Positions 31,013 through 40,992 of a DNA stretch of 55,073 bases are shown here, in pieces. Under the pieces are notes generated by a model, which was given only the letters and a program-made list of their open reading frames with translations, had not been told where the DNA came from and ran no database searches. The first letter of the stretch is position 1, and each line of letters begins with the position of its first letter. A program made the translations under genes and the position numbers. The stretch comes from a virus: positions 1 through 55,073 of the IMG/VR virus record IMGVR_UViG_3300042469_000249. One strand, written 5' to 3'.

Positions 31013-31971
31013 CTCGAAAGGAAATAATCGTTTGGTGATGGTGACAATAGATCAGACCCGATTAGGTTATCTGCCCTACTATAGTTTGAAAACCTAATTG
31101 GCGCGGCAGTGGGGATTTCTGCGCCTTCCATTTCTTTCTCTTGTTCTTGCACGGCCAATGCCAAGTTACTCATGAACTCTTGCGCCTTACGATTCTCACG
31201 CGAGTTTAATGCAAGAACCGCATAGATCATCGCATCAGGAATAAACTCTACCAAATCCTTTGGATCGGTTAGATCAAAGTATTTCTTAGATGCATAAAGC
31301 GTAATACACTCGCAGGTCTTCGGGGCTTTGAACCTACGGAATGTAGGATGAGCATCGTTAGGTTGATAGATGGCAATGAGAGTCTTTGCTTCCAATGCCG
31401 TGTCGTAGGCATATACCCGAATCCTACCTTTAGTTACTGGCTTAGTTACCGCCCGAATCCCTTTAACAAGAAGATCAGACTTAGCCAGCGTTGGTGGATT
31501 AGCAGTAGTGACCTTAACCTTATGATAGGTGTCATACTGGTCTTGTGCTTCAAACATCAACTCTACGCCGATGTCTTCAGCTTCCTCTGCCATCACGCCG
31601 ATTTGGTATGGATGGGTAGTGTAATCGCGGAAGAGAACGTGGAGTCCTCCTACTTCAGTAATTCCTCTATGGCATGAGTGATCCGCATGAAGAGCAAACG
31701 CATTGGTCGCATTGAACCATTCATCTGCGAGAGATGCTGATTCATTGCCAATCCATGCGAGTTTGATTTGCTCATAGCGAGATGGAAGCGTAAAGCAATT
31801 GTTTACGCAACAAATTTGGACATATTCTTCTATGCTCGTCCAGCCACGCTTATTCCACAAAAGTCGTCTTGCTTGGTTTACGGCTTTGACTCCGCGCTCG
31901 TATGAACAAGTGCCTGAGTCTCCGGCGAATCCCTTCACAAGCTCAACCATCTCTTCGAGGGTATCAGCCAT
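31009..31971 (-). CDS. Tail tube protein A-like adaptor (320 aa)
   Basis: The N-terminal half is helical (KAVNQARRLLWNKRGWTSIE), followed by beta-rich repeats (LPSRYEQIKLAWIG, TTANPPTLAKSDLLVKG) and a C-terminal helical segment (DAMIYAVLALNSRENRKAQE) characteristic of connector proteins similar to T7 gp11. It sits among nozzle, ejection and cupin genes as expected. Palindrome site 14 ends 4-19 bases upstream of its ATG, over the ribosome-binding region. Confidence 0.65.
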   Translation of the reverse strand: MADTLEEMVELVKGFAGDSGTCSYERGVKAVNQARRLLWNKRGWTSIEEYVQICCVNNCFTLPSRYEQIKLAWIGNESASLADEWFNATNAFALHADHSCHRGITEVGGLHVLFRDYTTHPYQIGVMAEEAEDIGVELMFEAQDQYDTYHKVKVTTANPPTLAKSDLLVKGIRAVTKPVTKGRIRVYAYDTALEAKTLIAIYQPNDAHPTFRRFKAPKTCECITLYASKKYFDLTDPKDLVEFIPDAMIYAVLALNSRENRKAQEFMSNLALAVQEQEKEMEGAEIPTAAPIRFSNYSRADNLIGSDLLSPSPNDYFLSR

Positions 31972-31974
31972 AGG

Positions 31975-31990
31975 TTATCGTTACCGATAA
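31975..31990. promoter_or_regulatory. 16-bp palindromic site 14 (TTATCGTTACCGATAA)
   Basis: Exactly fills the gap between the 52-aa gene (stop at 31991) and the 320-aa gene (start at 31971). Confidence 0.75.
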
Positions 31991-32149
31991 TTACTTTTGG
32001 TAGCCTTGCTTTGGAGTGCCAGCGGTCGTATAGATGCTTGGCTTCTTAGCTCCAAGGTTGGGCATATTCCCCATACCTTCACGGATACTTCCGCGAGTTG
32101 GTGATCCACCAGAAACAAGTTTTGGGTCGGTTCCTTTTAGTGTTGTCAT
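31991..32149 (-). CDS. Small Gly/Pro/Lys protein (52 aa)
   Basis: Reads MTTLKGTDPKLVSGGSPTRG then SIREGMGNMPNLGAKKPSIY and ends KQGYQK. Extended, disordered-looking; such short genes occur in virion operons of many phages. Its stop abuts palindrome site 14. Function unknown. Confidence 0.6.
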   Translation of the reverse strand: MTTLKGTDPKLVSGGSPTRGSIREGMGNMPNLGAKKPSIYTTAGTPKQGYQK

Positions 32150-32173
32150 ATGTTTGGTTTTCTTTGTGATGGC

Positions 32174-32683
32174 TTATGGTGTCGAGGAATGAACCGCCAT
32201 CCAGTTCAAGCTCGTAATTTGTGCAATGTTGTTATCAGCCCGAAATGTAAATCCTGCTGTATTTTGTGAAACAATAGTGTAAAGTGGCGTTGTTAATGGA
32301 GTTCCAGTTGCGTAAATTGGAGTCAGCGAGATTCCATAAACGGCAGATGGAAGAGGAGAGCTAAAGGTAATTCCAATAGATAATGTGTCATCTGGCGCAA
32401 TTGGAGAGTATACGCCATATCTAACCTTAATTGTTGGATTTAATTCTAAAGCATCTACTCGCGTATCAAGCGCAGTTATCTGAGTTTGCTGGTCAGCAAG
32501 GTCTTCGTTAATCTGCTGAATCTGCTGTGGAGTAACATCGCCAAGGCCGGGAACATTGATGGTTCCGTTGGACAAAACTTCATCAATGAATATTTGAAAT
32601 ATATTTTGCCAGTTACCAGCAGGACAAAAGTCATCTGGAACATTTGGAAATGTAAGTGCAGGAGATGAATCTTGATTGTCCAT
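32174..32683 (-). CDS. Virion protein with coiled coil and beta domain (169 aa)
   Basis: Residues about 50-80 (VTPQQIQQINEDLADQQTQI, TALDTRVDALE) are a trimeric-type coiled coil; 85-169 form a beta-rich domain (VRYGVYSPIAPDDTLSIGIT). This suits a small tail fibre, needle or adhesin. No family recognised. Confidence 0.65.
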   Translation of the reverse strand: MDNQDSSPALTFPNVPDDFCPAGNWQNIFQIFIDEVLSNGTINVPGLGDVTPQQIQQINEDLADQQTQITALDTRVDALELNPTIKVRYGVYSPIAPDDTLSIGITFSSPLPSAVYGISLTPIYATGTPLTTPLYTIVSQNTAGFTFRADNNIAQITSLNWMAVHSSTP

Positions 32684-32688
32684 TGGAT

Positions 32689-34683
32689 TTAATTTACGAT
32701 ATTATATTCCCAATACTTTTCTTGGCAACACAAAAATGGTTCACATTCCTCATTTTCTTCTGGGCAGTCGCCAACTGGAGAATCGTCGTTGTTCTTAATG
32801 TTTGCCATTAGTCGAACTCGGTCAACAGTAGCCGCACCAGTGAGGTTTACTTTGATCTGAAATTCACTTCCTTCTACGGATGGGATGCCAGCCAAGTCAT
32901 TGCACTCGCTTGGGTCAGGCGTATTGAACTTATATCGCTTGTAGCGATTACCATTTTTTTGTGGAACGCATTCAGTTACCTTAGGTGAACACGGGTTGCA
33001 TCCGTAGCTTGTAGGAACTTTTAGTTCTGACCAGCATGGATTGGAATCGGCGCGAAACTCAACATCGCTATCTACCACTCCTTTAATTTCACTCATCCAC
33101 ATTTCTCCACCAGTAATCTTTTTACGAAGGAACTTGTTCGTCGCCCCACTTCTGTTGAAGTCATACCTACCAGTAGTGAAGAAGGAATCAATCTGCCTTG
33201 TTCCATTAGGCCCGTAATCGTCGCCTTGTGAGGTAGTAAATTCGTAGAGTCGGTTCTTGTTGTCTTTATCAAACGAGAATCCGAATCCACGCTTTTCACC
33301 TTGGATTAGTGCAGAGAGTAGCTGAGTTGGTCTAAAGCCCGTCCAGATGCCATTCCAACGAAAGGAAAGCTGTGCATCTGGTGCGGGTGAAGATGATTGG
33401 TCAAGATCAAGAACTACCATTCCCCTATGATAGCGGTTCAATCCTTCCACACCTGCTGCTCGATAGGTCTGCGGAGCTACTGTGCTAATGATGTAGTTAT
33501 CAAAAAACATTGTAGAAGCAAATTGCTTTAGCCAAGGAGTATCATTCGTAACCCACTTGTTTACTTCTCTCGAAAGTTTACGAAGTGAAAAGTATCGGGC
33601 AAATTCAGATTGGCTATTGGAGTAGAATGCCCAACCATCGTGTGATCTAAACCAAAGTTCCGAGTTTGCCAATCCCAAGTATGGGCTTGTGCATCCGCGC
33701 CCAAGCAATGAAATTCTTTGAATGTTCGATGTGTTCCATTGGCTTCTTGGTATAGATACATCCATTGAGAATGCTCCGTTACCAGTTAGGATAACAAGCT
33801 CACCTTGGCCGCGAAGGTTGGTTCCAATCTGTGGCATTACTCTCATGCCAGTGATATTCCCCATCATTGCTGGAGTAGAGAACGCGCCACCTTCTGCCCA
33901 ATATCCAATCTCTGTGAAGTTCTCGGTATTCTTGGTGTCAGTAAATCCACCACCATAGATAATATCTGAAGCGTAGATTTGATTGAACCTATCAGAAACA
34001 AATACTCGTCCGAAAGCATACTCCATCACGGTTCCAATCGGCATCTTTGCAAGGTATGGATTCAAACGATAAGCAGGTATTTTAATTGTCCCAGTTCCTA
34101 CTCCACTTCCAGTTGCCGTGAACTTGACTCCAATTGTATTGGATGGCGCACCGATCAATGTAAAGTCAGTAGTGCCAATCGAAACGATTTCGCAGTAGTC
34201 TTGATTTTGAATTTCGCCTGCGGTCAATGTTCCTAATATTCCATCCCATGCAATTGCATTTTGGTATCCGTTTTGGATATACGCCCGATCTTCAGCTTGC
34301 ACAAAAAATGTGTGCATCATGCCCGGATCGTTGCCTTCGATGATTTTGTATGCGTATGCTTGGTTGTTTACGATTTTTAGAAAGTAAATAATTCCAGATA
34401 CAGATAGCAAAAGTCCATCGCTGGTTCTGTAGTTGGTTGCCCGATATGGATACGCACCTTGGAAACTCCCGCCAAGAATATCGTTAACGATAATCTCGTC
34501 TTGCCCCGCTCCAGCGACAATCGAGATATTCCGAATGCTCGGTCTGGTTCGATTGATGCCGCCTCGGAATGTCCTATTTACCGACTCTGCTACTACAGAC
34601 TCTGGCAAATACGATGGGTGAGTATCTGCGTCTTGCGCGATGATACTTGTAAACCCATCAAAGACTGATCCTTCGGCTGGCAT
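32689..34683 (-). CDS. Tail nozzle / tail tube protein B-like (664 aa)
   Basis: Long beta-rich protein starting MPAEGSVFDGFTSIIAQDAD; contains GINRTRPSIRN, repeated YIQNGYQNAIAWDG and RVFVSDRFNQIYASD segments consistent with a beta-propeller-like nozzle as in T7 gp12 or P22 gp10. The C-terminus is Cys-rich (ECNDLAG..., ECEPFLCCQEKYWEY). Position next to the gp11-like gene supports it. Palindrome site 15 lies inside, encoding IIVND. Confidence 0.65.
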   Translation of the reverse strand: MPAEGSVFDGFTSIIAQDADTHPSYLPESVVAESVNRTFRGGINRTRPSIRNISIVAGAGQDEIIVNDILGGSFQGAYPYRATNYRTSDGLLLSVSGIIYFLKIVNNQAYAYKIIEGNDPGMMHTFFVQAEDRAYIQNGYQNAIAWDGILGTLTAGEIQNQDYCEIVSIGTTDFTLIGAPSNTIGVKFTATGSGVGTGTIKIPAYRLNPYLAKMPIGTVMEYAFGRVFVSDRFNQIYASDIIYGGGFTDTKNTENFTEIGYWAEGGAFSTPAMMGNITGMRVMPQIGTNLRGQGELVILTGNGAFSMDVSIPRSQWNTSNIQRISLLGRGCTSPYLGLANSELWFRSHDGWAFYSNSQSEFARYFSLRKLSREVNKWVTNDTPWLKQFASTMFFDNYIISTVAPQTYRAAGVEGLNRYHRGMVVLDLDQSSSPAPDAQLSFRWNGIWTGFRPTQLLSALIQGEKRGFGFSFDKDNKNRLYEFTTSQGDDYGPNGTRQIDSFFTTGRYDFNRSGATNKFLRKKITGGEMWMSEIKGVVDSDVEFRADSNPCWSELKVPTSYGCNPCSPKVTECVPQKNGNRYKRYKFNTPDPSECNDLAGIPSVEGSEFQIKVNLTGAATVDRVRLMANIKNNDDSPVGDCPEENEECEPFLCCQEKYWEYNIVN
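34478..34493. promoter_or_regulatory. 16-bp palindromic site 15 (ATATCGTTAACGATAA)
   Basis: Inside the nozzle gene near its 5' end; one outer base off consensus. Confidence 0.65.
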
Positions 34684-34850
34684 TACTCAGATACACCAAG
34701 CCATTTAAGCCAGTTTTTATGTTCTTCAGTAGCAGCTTTCTCAAAGTCTGCACCGCTCTCAATAGACTCAAACTCTACAGTTTTTTTATTCTCTTCATGC
34801 GAAAATTCATAAACTGCCTTATTATTGGTTTTTGAAATCAAGGTTTTCAT
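34683..34850 (-). CDS. Hypothetical 55-aa protein
   Basis: Reads MKTLISKTNNKAVYEFSHEE, then KKTVEFESIESGADFEKAA and HKNWLKWLGVSE. TAATG overlap with the nozzle start and four-base overlap with the fibre gene stop support translation. Function unknown. Confidence 0.6.
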   Translation of the reverse strand: MKTLISKTNNKAVYEFSHEENKKTVEFESIESGADFEKAATEEHKNWLKWLGVSE

Positions 34851-35773
34851 ACATTGTAAAATGGGATTTTGCGAGCAGTTCCATTGATATTTACTACCAA
34901 ATATCCAACTGGAGTTGCGGGAAGCGCACTTGCTCCACCAGCAGCACCAACTGTAGTTGCCGTTGTTGCTGATGTTATGGTCACATCTCCTGCAACATGA
35001 AGTTTGCTTGATGGCAATGGAGTGTTTATACCGACATTTCCAGCAGCACCATCAATGCACAGACGATTAGCATAGTTTGAAAAATCATTTCTTGTGCTAA
35101 AATTAATCGCAGTTGGAATCTTCCCAATAGCTGGAGTTCCGTCAACAGATGCACTAATTATTGCAGCTAAGTTATCAGTTGTTCCATCGTATCCAGAAAA
35201 AACAAGCGATCCAATTCCATCGCCATTTTGGACAATTGTAGGGGATGCTTGGGTTCCTCGACTTTTTTTAAAGTGAGCATACGATATACCAGTTCCACTT
35301 GAATTAAGAAATGATTGAGAACTGGATTCCGATGTAATGCTTACAACATTACTTGCTGAAATTCCTTGATTTCCAAAATTTGGACTAATTTTAGTTCCAT
35401 CAATAGCTGCGGAGGCATTTATATCAGCATTTACAATTGTTCCATCAACAATCTTTGCTGAAGATACAGATGAATCAGCGAGTTTTGCAGTCGTTACCGA
35501 TGAATCAGTAATTTGATTTGTGGTTACTTGTGAAAACTCAATTTTACCAGTAGAATCTTTAGTAAGAACTTTATCATTGTCTCCGTTTGTCCAAGTCAAA
35601 TTTCCAACTCCATCAGTCTTTAAAACTTGTTGTGAAAGTGGAGTCTGAATCGTCTTTTGACAAGCAGCAGAGTCTTCTACTACCAATCGTTTTCCATTGG
35701 CAGTTGTTTCAAGTGGTTCACACAACAACGGAAAGTTCGTGTCGCATGGTGGGCATGGTGTGTAGTAGCTCAT
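34847..35773 (-). CDS. Tail fibre-like protein (308 aa)
   Basis: Begins MSYYTPCPPCDTNFPLLC and has repeats of the DSSVTTAKLADSSVSSAKIV type, which form triple-stranded fibre shafts in phages, then a C-terminal region with NVGINTPLPSSKLHVAGDV, seen often in fibre head domains. I use the ATG at 35773; a TTG eight codons upstream overlaps the previous gene. Probably part of the host-recognition apparatus. Confidence 0.7.
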   Translation of the reverse strand: MSYYTPCPPCDTNFPLLCEPLETTANGKRLVVEDSAACQKTIQTPLSQQVLKTDGVGNLTWTNGDNDKVLTKDSTGKIEFSQVTTNQITDSSVTTAKLADSSVSSAKIVDGTIVNADINASAAIDGTKISPNFGNQGISASNVVSITSESSSQSFLNSSGTGISYAHFKKSRGTQASPTIVQNGDGIGSLVFSGYDGTTDNLAAIISASVDGTPAIGKIPTAINFSTRNDFSNYANRLCIDGAAGNVGINTPLPSSKLHVAGDVTITSATTATTVGAAGGASALPATPVGYLVVNINGTARKIPFYNV

Positions 35774-35778
35774 AGATT

Positions 35779-37644
35779 TTATGGTTGTATTAAACAAGAA
35801 CCAGCAAGGTCAACTTGCAGTCTATTTTCTGATCTGGAAGATGTGTTTGCTATTGCAACATCCAATGTTGTTGCTGTTCTGCTTGCTGAAATTATAACTC
35901 CAGATACACGGCTAACTTTTGATACAGGTATTGGAGATGGGGTTAATGATGAAGAATCATCCCAAGTAAGATTTGTTCCATTCCATGTAATAACTTCAAC
36001 ATCGTAAGCCCTATCAAATGAATTTCCACTTGTTAAAGTCATTGTCAATTCACCATAAATCCTGTCTGTTGATTTTGCTGGTAAAAGTGTTTTGTATGAT
36101 GTGCCTGCTGGATAAGTGAATTCAGAAAAAATAAATTTTGGATTGATAATAACAATTTGTATATCTGTTGGTGATATATTGTTTGTGCAATCAATAAAAA
36201 TATGATCTCTAATTGTTGCTACTTCATACGCATTTGAAGATGTTCCGTTTGTAATTCCAATATCACAATTTTTTGTTATATTGTTTGATATAGTAATTGC
36301 ACCATCAAATAACGCAATTCCTTTTTCACAATTAGTAATTATATTTCCTTCAACAACAATTGCGTCATTTACAGTTGCAACAGAAAATATTCCTCTATTG
36401 AAATTATCAATTACATTGTTAGATATAATAATTTCAGTAGCTGGATTTTGATTTAATGAATTAAATATAAGGCCAATTGCGTCAGTTCCCAAATCTTTTG
36501 ATGGGCCATTCTGATACATTGTATTGCCAATAATTGTAATGTGATTTGGCCTTTCTTCTGAACCTCCAACTTGGTTTGCATTAAATTCAATGCACCTGCA
36601 TTGTGTTGATGTTCCATTATTTATAGAGAATCTATTTCCCTCAATTGTAATATAATCGCTATTTTCTTCGATGTGAATTGCGTCTGTATATGACCCAATA
36701 AAGAAGTTGTCACTAATAGTAACATATTTTACTGATGCCAACGCTACTCCTAACGATTGAGTCACTTCTCCCGCTGCAATGGATTGGTTGTTTTCAAATG
36801 TATTATTTGCAATAACGATATTATTCATTATTCCATTTGGACTATTTAGTCCACAATCATTGTAATAATTTGCTGTAAACAAATTTCCAACAATTTTCCA
36901 ATTATTTGAAATTGACGATGAAAGATTATCTTTTAGAAAAGGATATGTTAATCTGGTTAATTTGGAATTTTCAATTACAAAATTATCTGAAATAAAACTA
37001 CTATCTCCTCCGTGAGAAATTCCAAAAACGTTATGTGATATTGTCGTGCCAGAATGAGTAACACTTCCATCTAAAGTGCAATTATTAATTGATACATTAC
37101 TTGCCCTCAATGAAATCAATGTAAGATTATTTGCAGGTTGCACTTTTGCTGTGATTTTTAACCCTGTAAACTCTATTCCTTGGTTTATTAAACTAAAAAA
37201 AACAGGAAAACTACTTGATGTAAATCCTTGGGGAGATGCAATTATTTCTGTATTCAAATCACCATCACCCTCAATTACAATATTTGCTGGAGGAGTAAAG
37301 CAAATATTAGTTGTAAATTGAATTAAATATCTGCCAGATGGAATATAAAGTTTTTTTCCTGCTGCTGCTGCCATTGCATTTTGAAATGCAATTGTATTAT
37401 TAGTTCCTGTAGTTCCATTCCAGTCACCAACCGCACCGAAGTCTTTTACATTTACCCAATCAGCAAACCTATTAGCTAATGTCCTTGATGTAGTCGATCC
37501 AGTTGCCGTCACACTGGAGCCATTCAGCCCTACAAAGCTATTTGCCGTAACTATGCCAGCGTTACTCACAGTCATCTGGTCTACGCCACCTACCCCGATG
37601 ATTGCCTGTGTTCCGTCTGTGGATGCTTTAATATTTGCGCTCAT
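35779..37644 (-). CDS. Tail spike, right-handed beta-helix (621 aa)
   Basis: Residues about 55-110 contain RFADWVNVKDFGAVGDWNG and KKLYIPSGRYLI, the entry cap of pectate-lyase-type spikes. Residues 150-480 are a long run of ITISNN/ENNTFENN-type rungs (IVIANNTFENNQS, ITIIGNTMYQN), the hallmark of parallel beta-helices. The end is a beta-sandwich-like tail. It probably binds or cleaves host surface polysaccharide. The cap is shared with the 932-aa spike. Confidence 0.8.
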   Translation of the reverse strand: MSANIKASTDGTQAIIGVGGVDQMTVSNAGIVTANSFVGLNGSSVTATGSTTSRTLANRFADWVNVKDFGAVGDWNGTTGTNNTIAFQNAMAAAAGKKLYIPSGRYLIQFTTNICFTPPANIVIEGDGDLNTEIIASPQGFTSSSFPVFFSLINQGIEFTGLKITAKVQPANNLTLISLRASNVSINNCTLDGSVTHSGTTISHNVFGISHGGDSSFISDNFVIENSKLTRLTYPFLKDNLSSSISNNWKIVGNLFTANYYNDCGLNSPNGIMNNIVIANNTFENNQSIAAGEVTQSLGVALASVKYVTISDNFFIGSYTDAIHIEENSDYITIEGNRFSINNGTSTQCRCIEFNANQVGGSEERPNHITIIGNTMYQNGPSKDLGTDAIGLIFNSLNQNPATEIIISNNVIDNFNRGIFSVATVNDAIVVEGNIITNCEKGIALFDGAITISNNITKNCDIGITNGTSSNAYEVATIRDHIFIDCTNNISPTDIQIVIINPKFIFSEFTYPAGTSYKTLLPAKSTDRIYGELTMTLTSGNSFDRAYDVEVITWNGTNLTWDDSSSLTPSPIPVSKVSRVSGVIISASRTATTLDVAIANTSSRSENRLQVDLAGSCLIQP

Positions 37645-37647
37645 GTT

Positions 37648-37851
37648 TTATTTTTCTTGGTAATCTTCTGTCTTATCATGCTTGCTTGGGAAGTCGGATG
37701 GCCAATTTAAAATTTTTATATCTTCAGCCCTTCCAGTATCCTTTACATATTCAGAAGATTCATTTTCTGTATATGTTTTGACTGTTCCATCTTCTTTTAT
37801 AATTGAAATTGTATTTTCAATTAAATTCCACATTACTTCATTATTTTCCAT
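37648..37851 (-). CDS. Hypothetical 67-aa acidic protein
   Basis: Starts MENNEVMWNLIENTISIIKE; acidic and hydrophilic, between two spike genes. A chaperone or attachment peptide for one of the spikes is possible from position. No family recognised. Confidence 0.55.
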   Translation of the reverse strand: MENNEVMWNLIENTISIIKEDGTVKTYTENESSEYVKDTGRAEDIKILNWPSDFPSKHDKTEDYQEK

Positions 37852-37860
37852 AATATTATA

Positions 37861-40659
37861 TTACCAAATTGGATATTGACAAATATATCTAAATTCAGAC
37901 GATAAAGTATTTACTGCTGTAAAAGCAAGCATAATTGTATTTTCATTTGGAGCAGTAACATCTGCTGTAACTACTCCAGTGACGTCAACAGGGATTGTTG
38001 AAACAAGCATTCCAGCCGTCGATGCGGTTGTTGAAAGTAAATCAAGCTGTGATGGTATTGGTGGAGAGAATTGAACTGATGTGGATAAAAGCGCAGTTGG
38101 GGTAATTGTAACTCTACCAGAAAGAGTGCAAATTCTATCTTTTATTGAAAAATGGCACAAAGAAAATACAACTGTAGTAACATTTGTTGATGCAACAAGC
38201 GATGGTATATATGTTCCAGAATCAACATATTTGTTATCAATATTTGGATCATATGTTAATCCGAATATTGCTTGCGCTCCAATTGTATCTCCAAAAAATT
38301 TATTTCCACTCCAATACACCATATTGGTTCTGTATTTATATCCACTTGTTGGATATGCAGTCAAATCAGTTAAAGTTCCAACAAAAATAGGAAGTGCAGT
38401 TCCAATATCTGAAAACATATTATCTCTAATATTTATTGAAAAAACATTATCTGCAACATAAACACAATATGTTACAATTTGGCCTATAAAGTTATTTCCA
38501 ACAATTGATATTCCATTTGCATATTCTCTAAGATAGATGTGAAAATCTGAATTTGTTATTGTATTATTAGAAATAATAATATTCATTAAGTCAGCACTTT
38601 TATGATAATTATCACTTCCAGTAATAGTAATTGCTGTTTCAGTTTGTGAAATAATATTGTTTAATATATTTGTTTTTACATTTTTTATTCCAAAACCCAA
38701 CTCGCCTACACCCGGAGAAATTATGATTCCAGATTTAAAATTATTAATTGTATTATTTGAAATCAAAGATTCCCAAGCATAATTAATTAATCCAATTCCC
38801 GTTCCTACAGAATTAGAAGTTCCTGTAATAAAATTATTTGCACATAATGAATTTGGCGATCTTAAAAAGATTCCAGTATTGCAGTATAAAAATTGATTAT
38901 TTGTAACCTTTACACCATACGACCCAGAATGCGATGTCATTCCATTTGCACAATTTGTAGAAATACATCTATCTACATATGCAAACATAGAAGGTGAAAA
39001 TACTCCACTTCCAAAAATACCACTACTATATGTCACATCAAATCCTTGAAAAGCATTTTCAAGTTTACAATCTTCATAACCACAATTCCAACTTGAAATA
39101 TTTGATAGTGGATTGTAAGTAAATGTAGTTGCAATTCCAGCGGTATAATAAACTGAACAACCAACAGATTTTGTGTTATAACAATTTATGTAATTTATTG
39201 CTTCTCCGACACTATTTAAACTAAAATCACAATTTTTTATTAATCCATCACTAACACCATAAAAATTAATCTTATTTGTTCCTGTTCCAGAAATAAATTT
39301 AATGTTTTGGATTATTGGGTTTTCAACAAATGTGACTTTTCTAATATCAGAATTTGCTCTGCTGTTGATTGTAAAAGTAAGCGTTGTTCCGTTTGTAAGA
39401 GTAAATCCAGCATTGGATGAAGAATACATCCTGATTTGTGTAGAATTTATAATTGCAGAAATCCTAACAACATAACTTGATGGAATGCCAGTTCCAGTTA
39501 CAGTCATTCCCTCAACAAGTCCAGTCGTGTTACCAGATGCAAGTGTAATTGTAAAAGCATTATCTCCTAAAGCTACTGTTGGAATATTACAAACTCTTGT
39601 TGTATTTGGAGTTTCTGCCGAGTTACTTGTATTGTAGTCAGGAAAAACAAGAGGAGGATAAAATTCAAATGTATCAGAATCATTTACTGTTTGAACATTT
39701 AGAATTTCACTATAATACGATGCTTTTAGTGACCCAGTTCCAATACCCAATTGCCAATCACCACCATCAGGAGTCAAAGCATTTCTTTGCGATAACAACG
39801 CATACTTGTCTCCAACAGATGCGCCATGCGGTGATACTGTTGAAACGCTCGTATCATATCTTCCAATATTAGAAGATATTGCTATTGGTGATCCAACTGT
39901 TGGAACTGTGTATATGAAGTCACCAGTTGTTTGAGTTGAGTAATCAAAAATTGTAGACCCATTAATATCACCGCTTATCGTAATATTACTGTAAGTTTGA
40001 AGTTGGTTTGAGATTTTATATTTACCAGAAGGAATGTATACAAATTTTTTATTTACAGATAAATTTGCATAATTTATTGCATTTTGAATAAATGTTGCAG
40101 AATTAACTACTCCAGTAGGATCAGCACCAAAGTCCAATACATTCACCACATCAGCAAACCGATTAGCAAGCGAGCGAGCAGTCGAACTGCTTGTAGCAAG
40201 AGCGGTAGCACTCGATGCGTTGCCTGATAGCGTTCCTCCGATAACACTACCTGTAAAAGTAGCATCAGTTCCATTGGTTCCGTTCTCCAAAACTTTGCTT
40301 GTTCCATTGCTCGCAAATACATCACCAGTCAAATTGCCCGTTGTATTTCCAGTGACATTTCCAGAAAGGTTTCCCGTGACATCACCAGTTACATCGCCAG
40401 TAACATCACCAATAACATTTCCTGTTAGATTGCCAATGACATTCGCTGTGATAGTCCCAGTGATAGCTCCATTAAACCCCTGCGGAAACGATACAACGCC
40501 AGTGTTACTCACGGTCATCACATCCTGCGTAGTTGCTCCAGCATTACCCCTAGCCAGCTTAATCGTGCCGTCTGGTGACGATGGCACTGCCAGCGTGAAG
40601 TTCTGCGTTGCTGTAGGTGATTGTCCGATCTGGACTGCGTTTGCTTTAATGAGACTCAT
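37861..40659 (-). CDS. Tail spike, beta-helix with a GNVTGDVTG shaft (932 aa)
   Basis: The N-terminal 60 residues (MSLIKANAVQIGQSPTATQN) look like a tail-attachment part. Residues about 70-120 are repeats of GN(V/L)(T/S)G(D/N)V. At about 165-190, SLANRFADVVNVLDFGADPT forms the same beta-helix cap as the 621-aa spike; beta-helix rungs follow to about 780, then a C-terminal domain. The two spikes probably offer different specificities on one adsorption device. Confidence 0.8.
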   Translation of the reverse strand: MSLIKANAVQIGQSPTATQNFTLAVPSSPDGTIKLARGNAGATTQDVMTVSNTGVVSFPQGFNGAITGTITANVIGNLTGNVIGDVTGDVTGDVTGNLSGNVTGNTTGNLTGDVFASNGTSKVLENGTNGTDATFTGSVIGGTLSGNASSATALATSSSTARSLANRFADVVNVLDFGADPTGVVNSATFIQNAINYANLSVNKKFVYIPSGKYKISNQLQTYSNITISGDINGSTIFDYSTQTTGDFIYTVPTVGSPIAISSNIGRYDTSVSTVSPHGASVGDKYALLSQRNALTPDGGDWQLGIGTGSLKASYYSEILNVQTVNDSDTFEFYPPLVFPDYNTSNSAETPNTTRVCNIPTVALGDNAFTITLASGNTTGLVEGMTVTGTGIPSSYVVRISAIINSTQIRMYSSSNAGFTLTNGTTLTFTINSRANSDIRKVTFVENPIIQNIKFISGTGTNKINFYGVSDGLIKNCDFSLNSVGEAINYINCYNTKSVGCSVYYTAGIATTFTYNPLSNISSWNCGYEDCKLENAFQGFDVTYSSGIFGSGVFSPSMFAYVDRCISTNCANGMTSHSGSYGVKVTNNQFLYCNTGIFLRSPNSLCANNFITGTSNSVGTGIGLINYAWESLISNNTINNFKSGIIISPGVGELGFGIKNVKTNILNNIISQTETAITITGSDNYHKSADLMNIIISNNTITNSDFHIYLREYANGISIVGNNFIGQIVTYCVYVADNVFSINIRDNMFSDIGTALPIFVGTLTDLTAYPTSGYKYRTNMVYWSGNKFFGDTIGAQAIFGLTYDPNIDNKYVDSGTYIPSLVASTNVTTVVFSLCHFSIKDRICTLSGRVTITPTALLSTSVQFSPPIPSQLDLLSTTASTAGMLVSTIPVDVTGVVTADVTAPNENTIMLAFTAVNTLSSEFRYICQYPIW
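40320..40480 (-). repeat. Degenerate tandem repeats encoding GN.TGDVTG
   Basis: About ten imperfect 12- to 15-base units in the spike gene (plus-strand words like ACATCACCAGT and ACATTTCC). Unit length is a multiple of three, consistent with a repeating shaft peptide. Confidence 0.7.
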
Positions 40660-40961
40660 ACGATTGTATATGTGCTACCCGATGGCACTGTTAGTGTGAC
40701 TCCGGGGTTTACTGTGATTGGCCCTGCTGACATTGCGTTGCGGTCAGTTGTGATGGTGTAGTCTGTTACCATTACTTGGTCATTCTCGTAGAATACTCCA
40801 AAGGTATTTCCACCAGTTGGAGCTTTGCCGCCCGTTGTTCCCCCAGAGGCTTCTACCGCAATACGAGCATAGTAAGCTGCACGATTTACAATCTCATTCA
40901 ATGCTGCCTCACTTGGGCCGCACGGATTGCATTTAGAACTTTGGGAATTTCCGCAACTCAT
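40656..40961 (-). CDS. Small virion-region protein (101 aa)
   Basis: Starts MSCGNSQSSKCNPCGPSEAA, then a helix (LNEIVNRAAYYARIAVEASG) and a beta end with VTVPSG-like turns (TVNPGVTLTVPSGSTYTIV) that often closes phage fibre or head-fibre proteins. ATGA overlap with the spike gene. Palindrome site 16 lies four bases upstream of the start. Confidence 0.6.
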   Translation of the reverse strand: MSCGNSQSSKCNPCGPSEAALNEIVNRAAYYARIAVEASGGTTGGKAPTGGNTFGVFYENDQVMVTDYTITTDRNAMSAGPITVNPGVTLTVPSGSTYTIV

Positions 40962-40965
40962 AGTT

Positions 40966-40981
40966 TTATCGTTAACGATAG
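40966..40981. promoter_or_regulatory. 16-bp palindromic site 16 (TTATCGTTAACGATAG)
   Basis: Intergenic, between the lysis-type gene (stop 40993) and the 101-aa gene (start 40961). Confidence 0.75.
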
Positions 40982-40992
40982 TTTAGGTTAAG

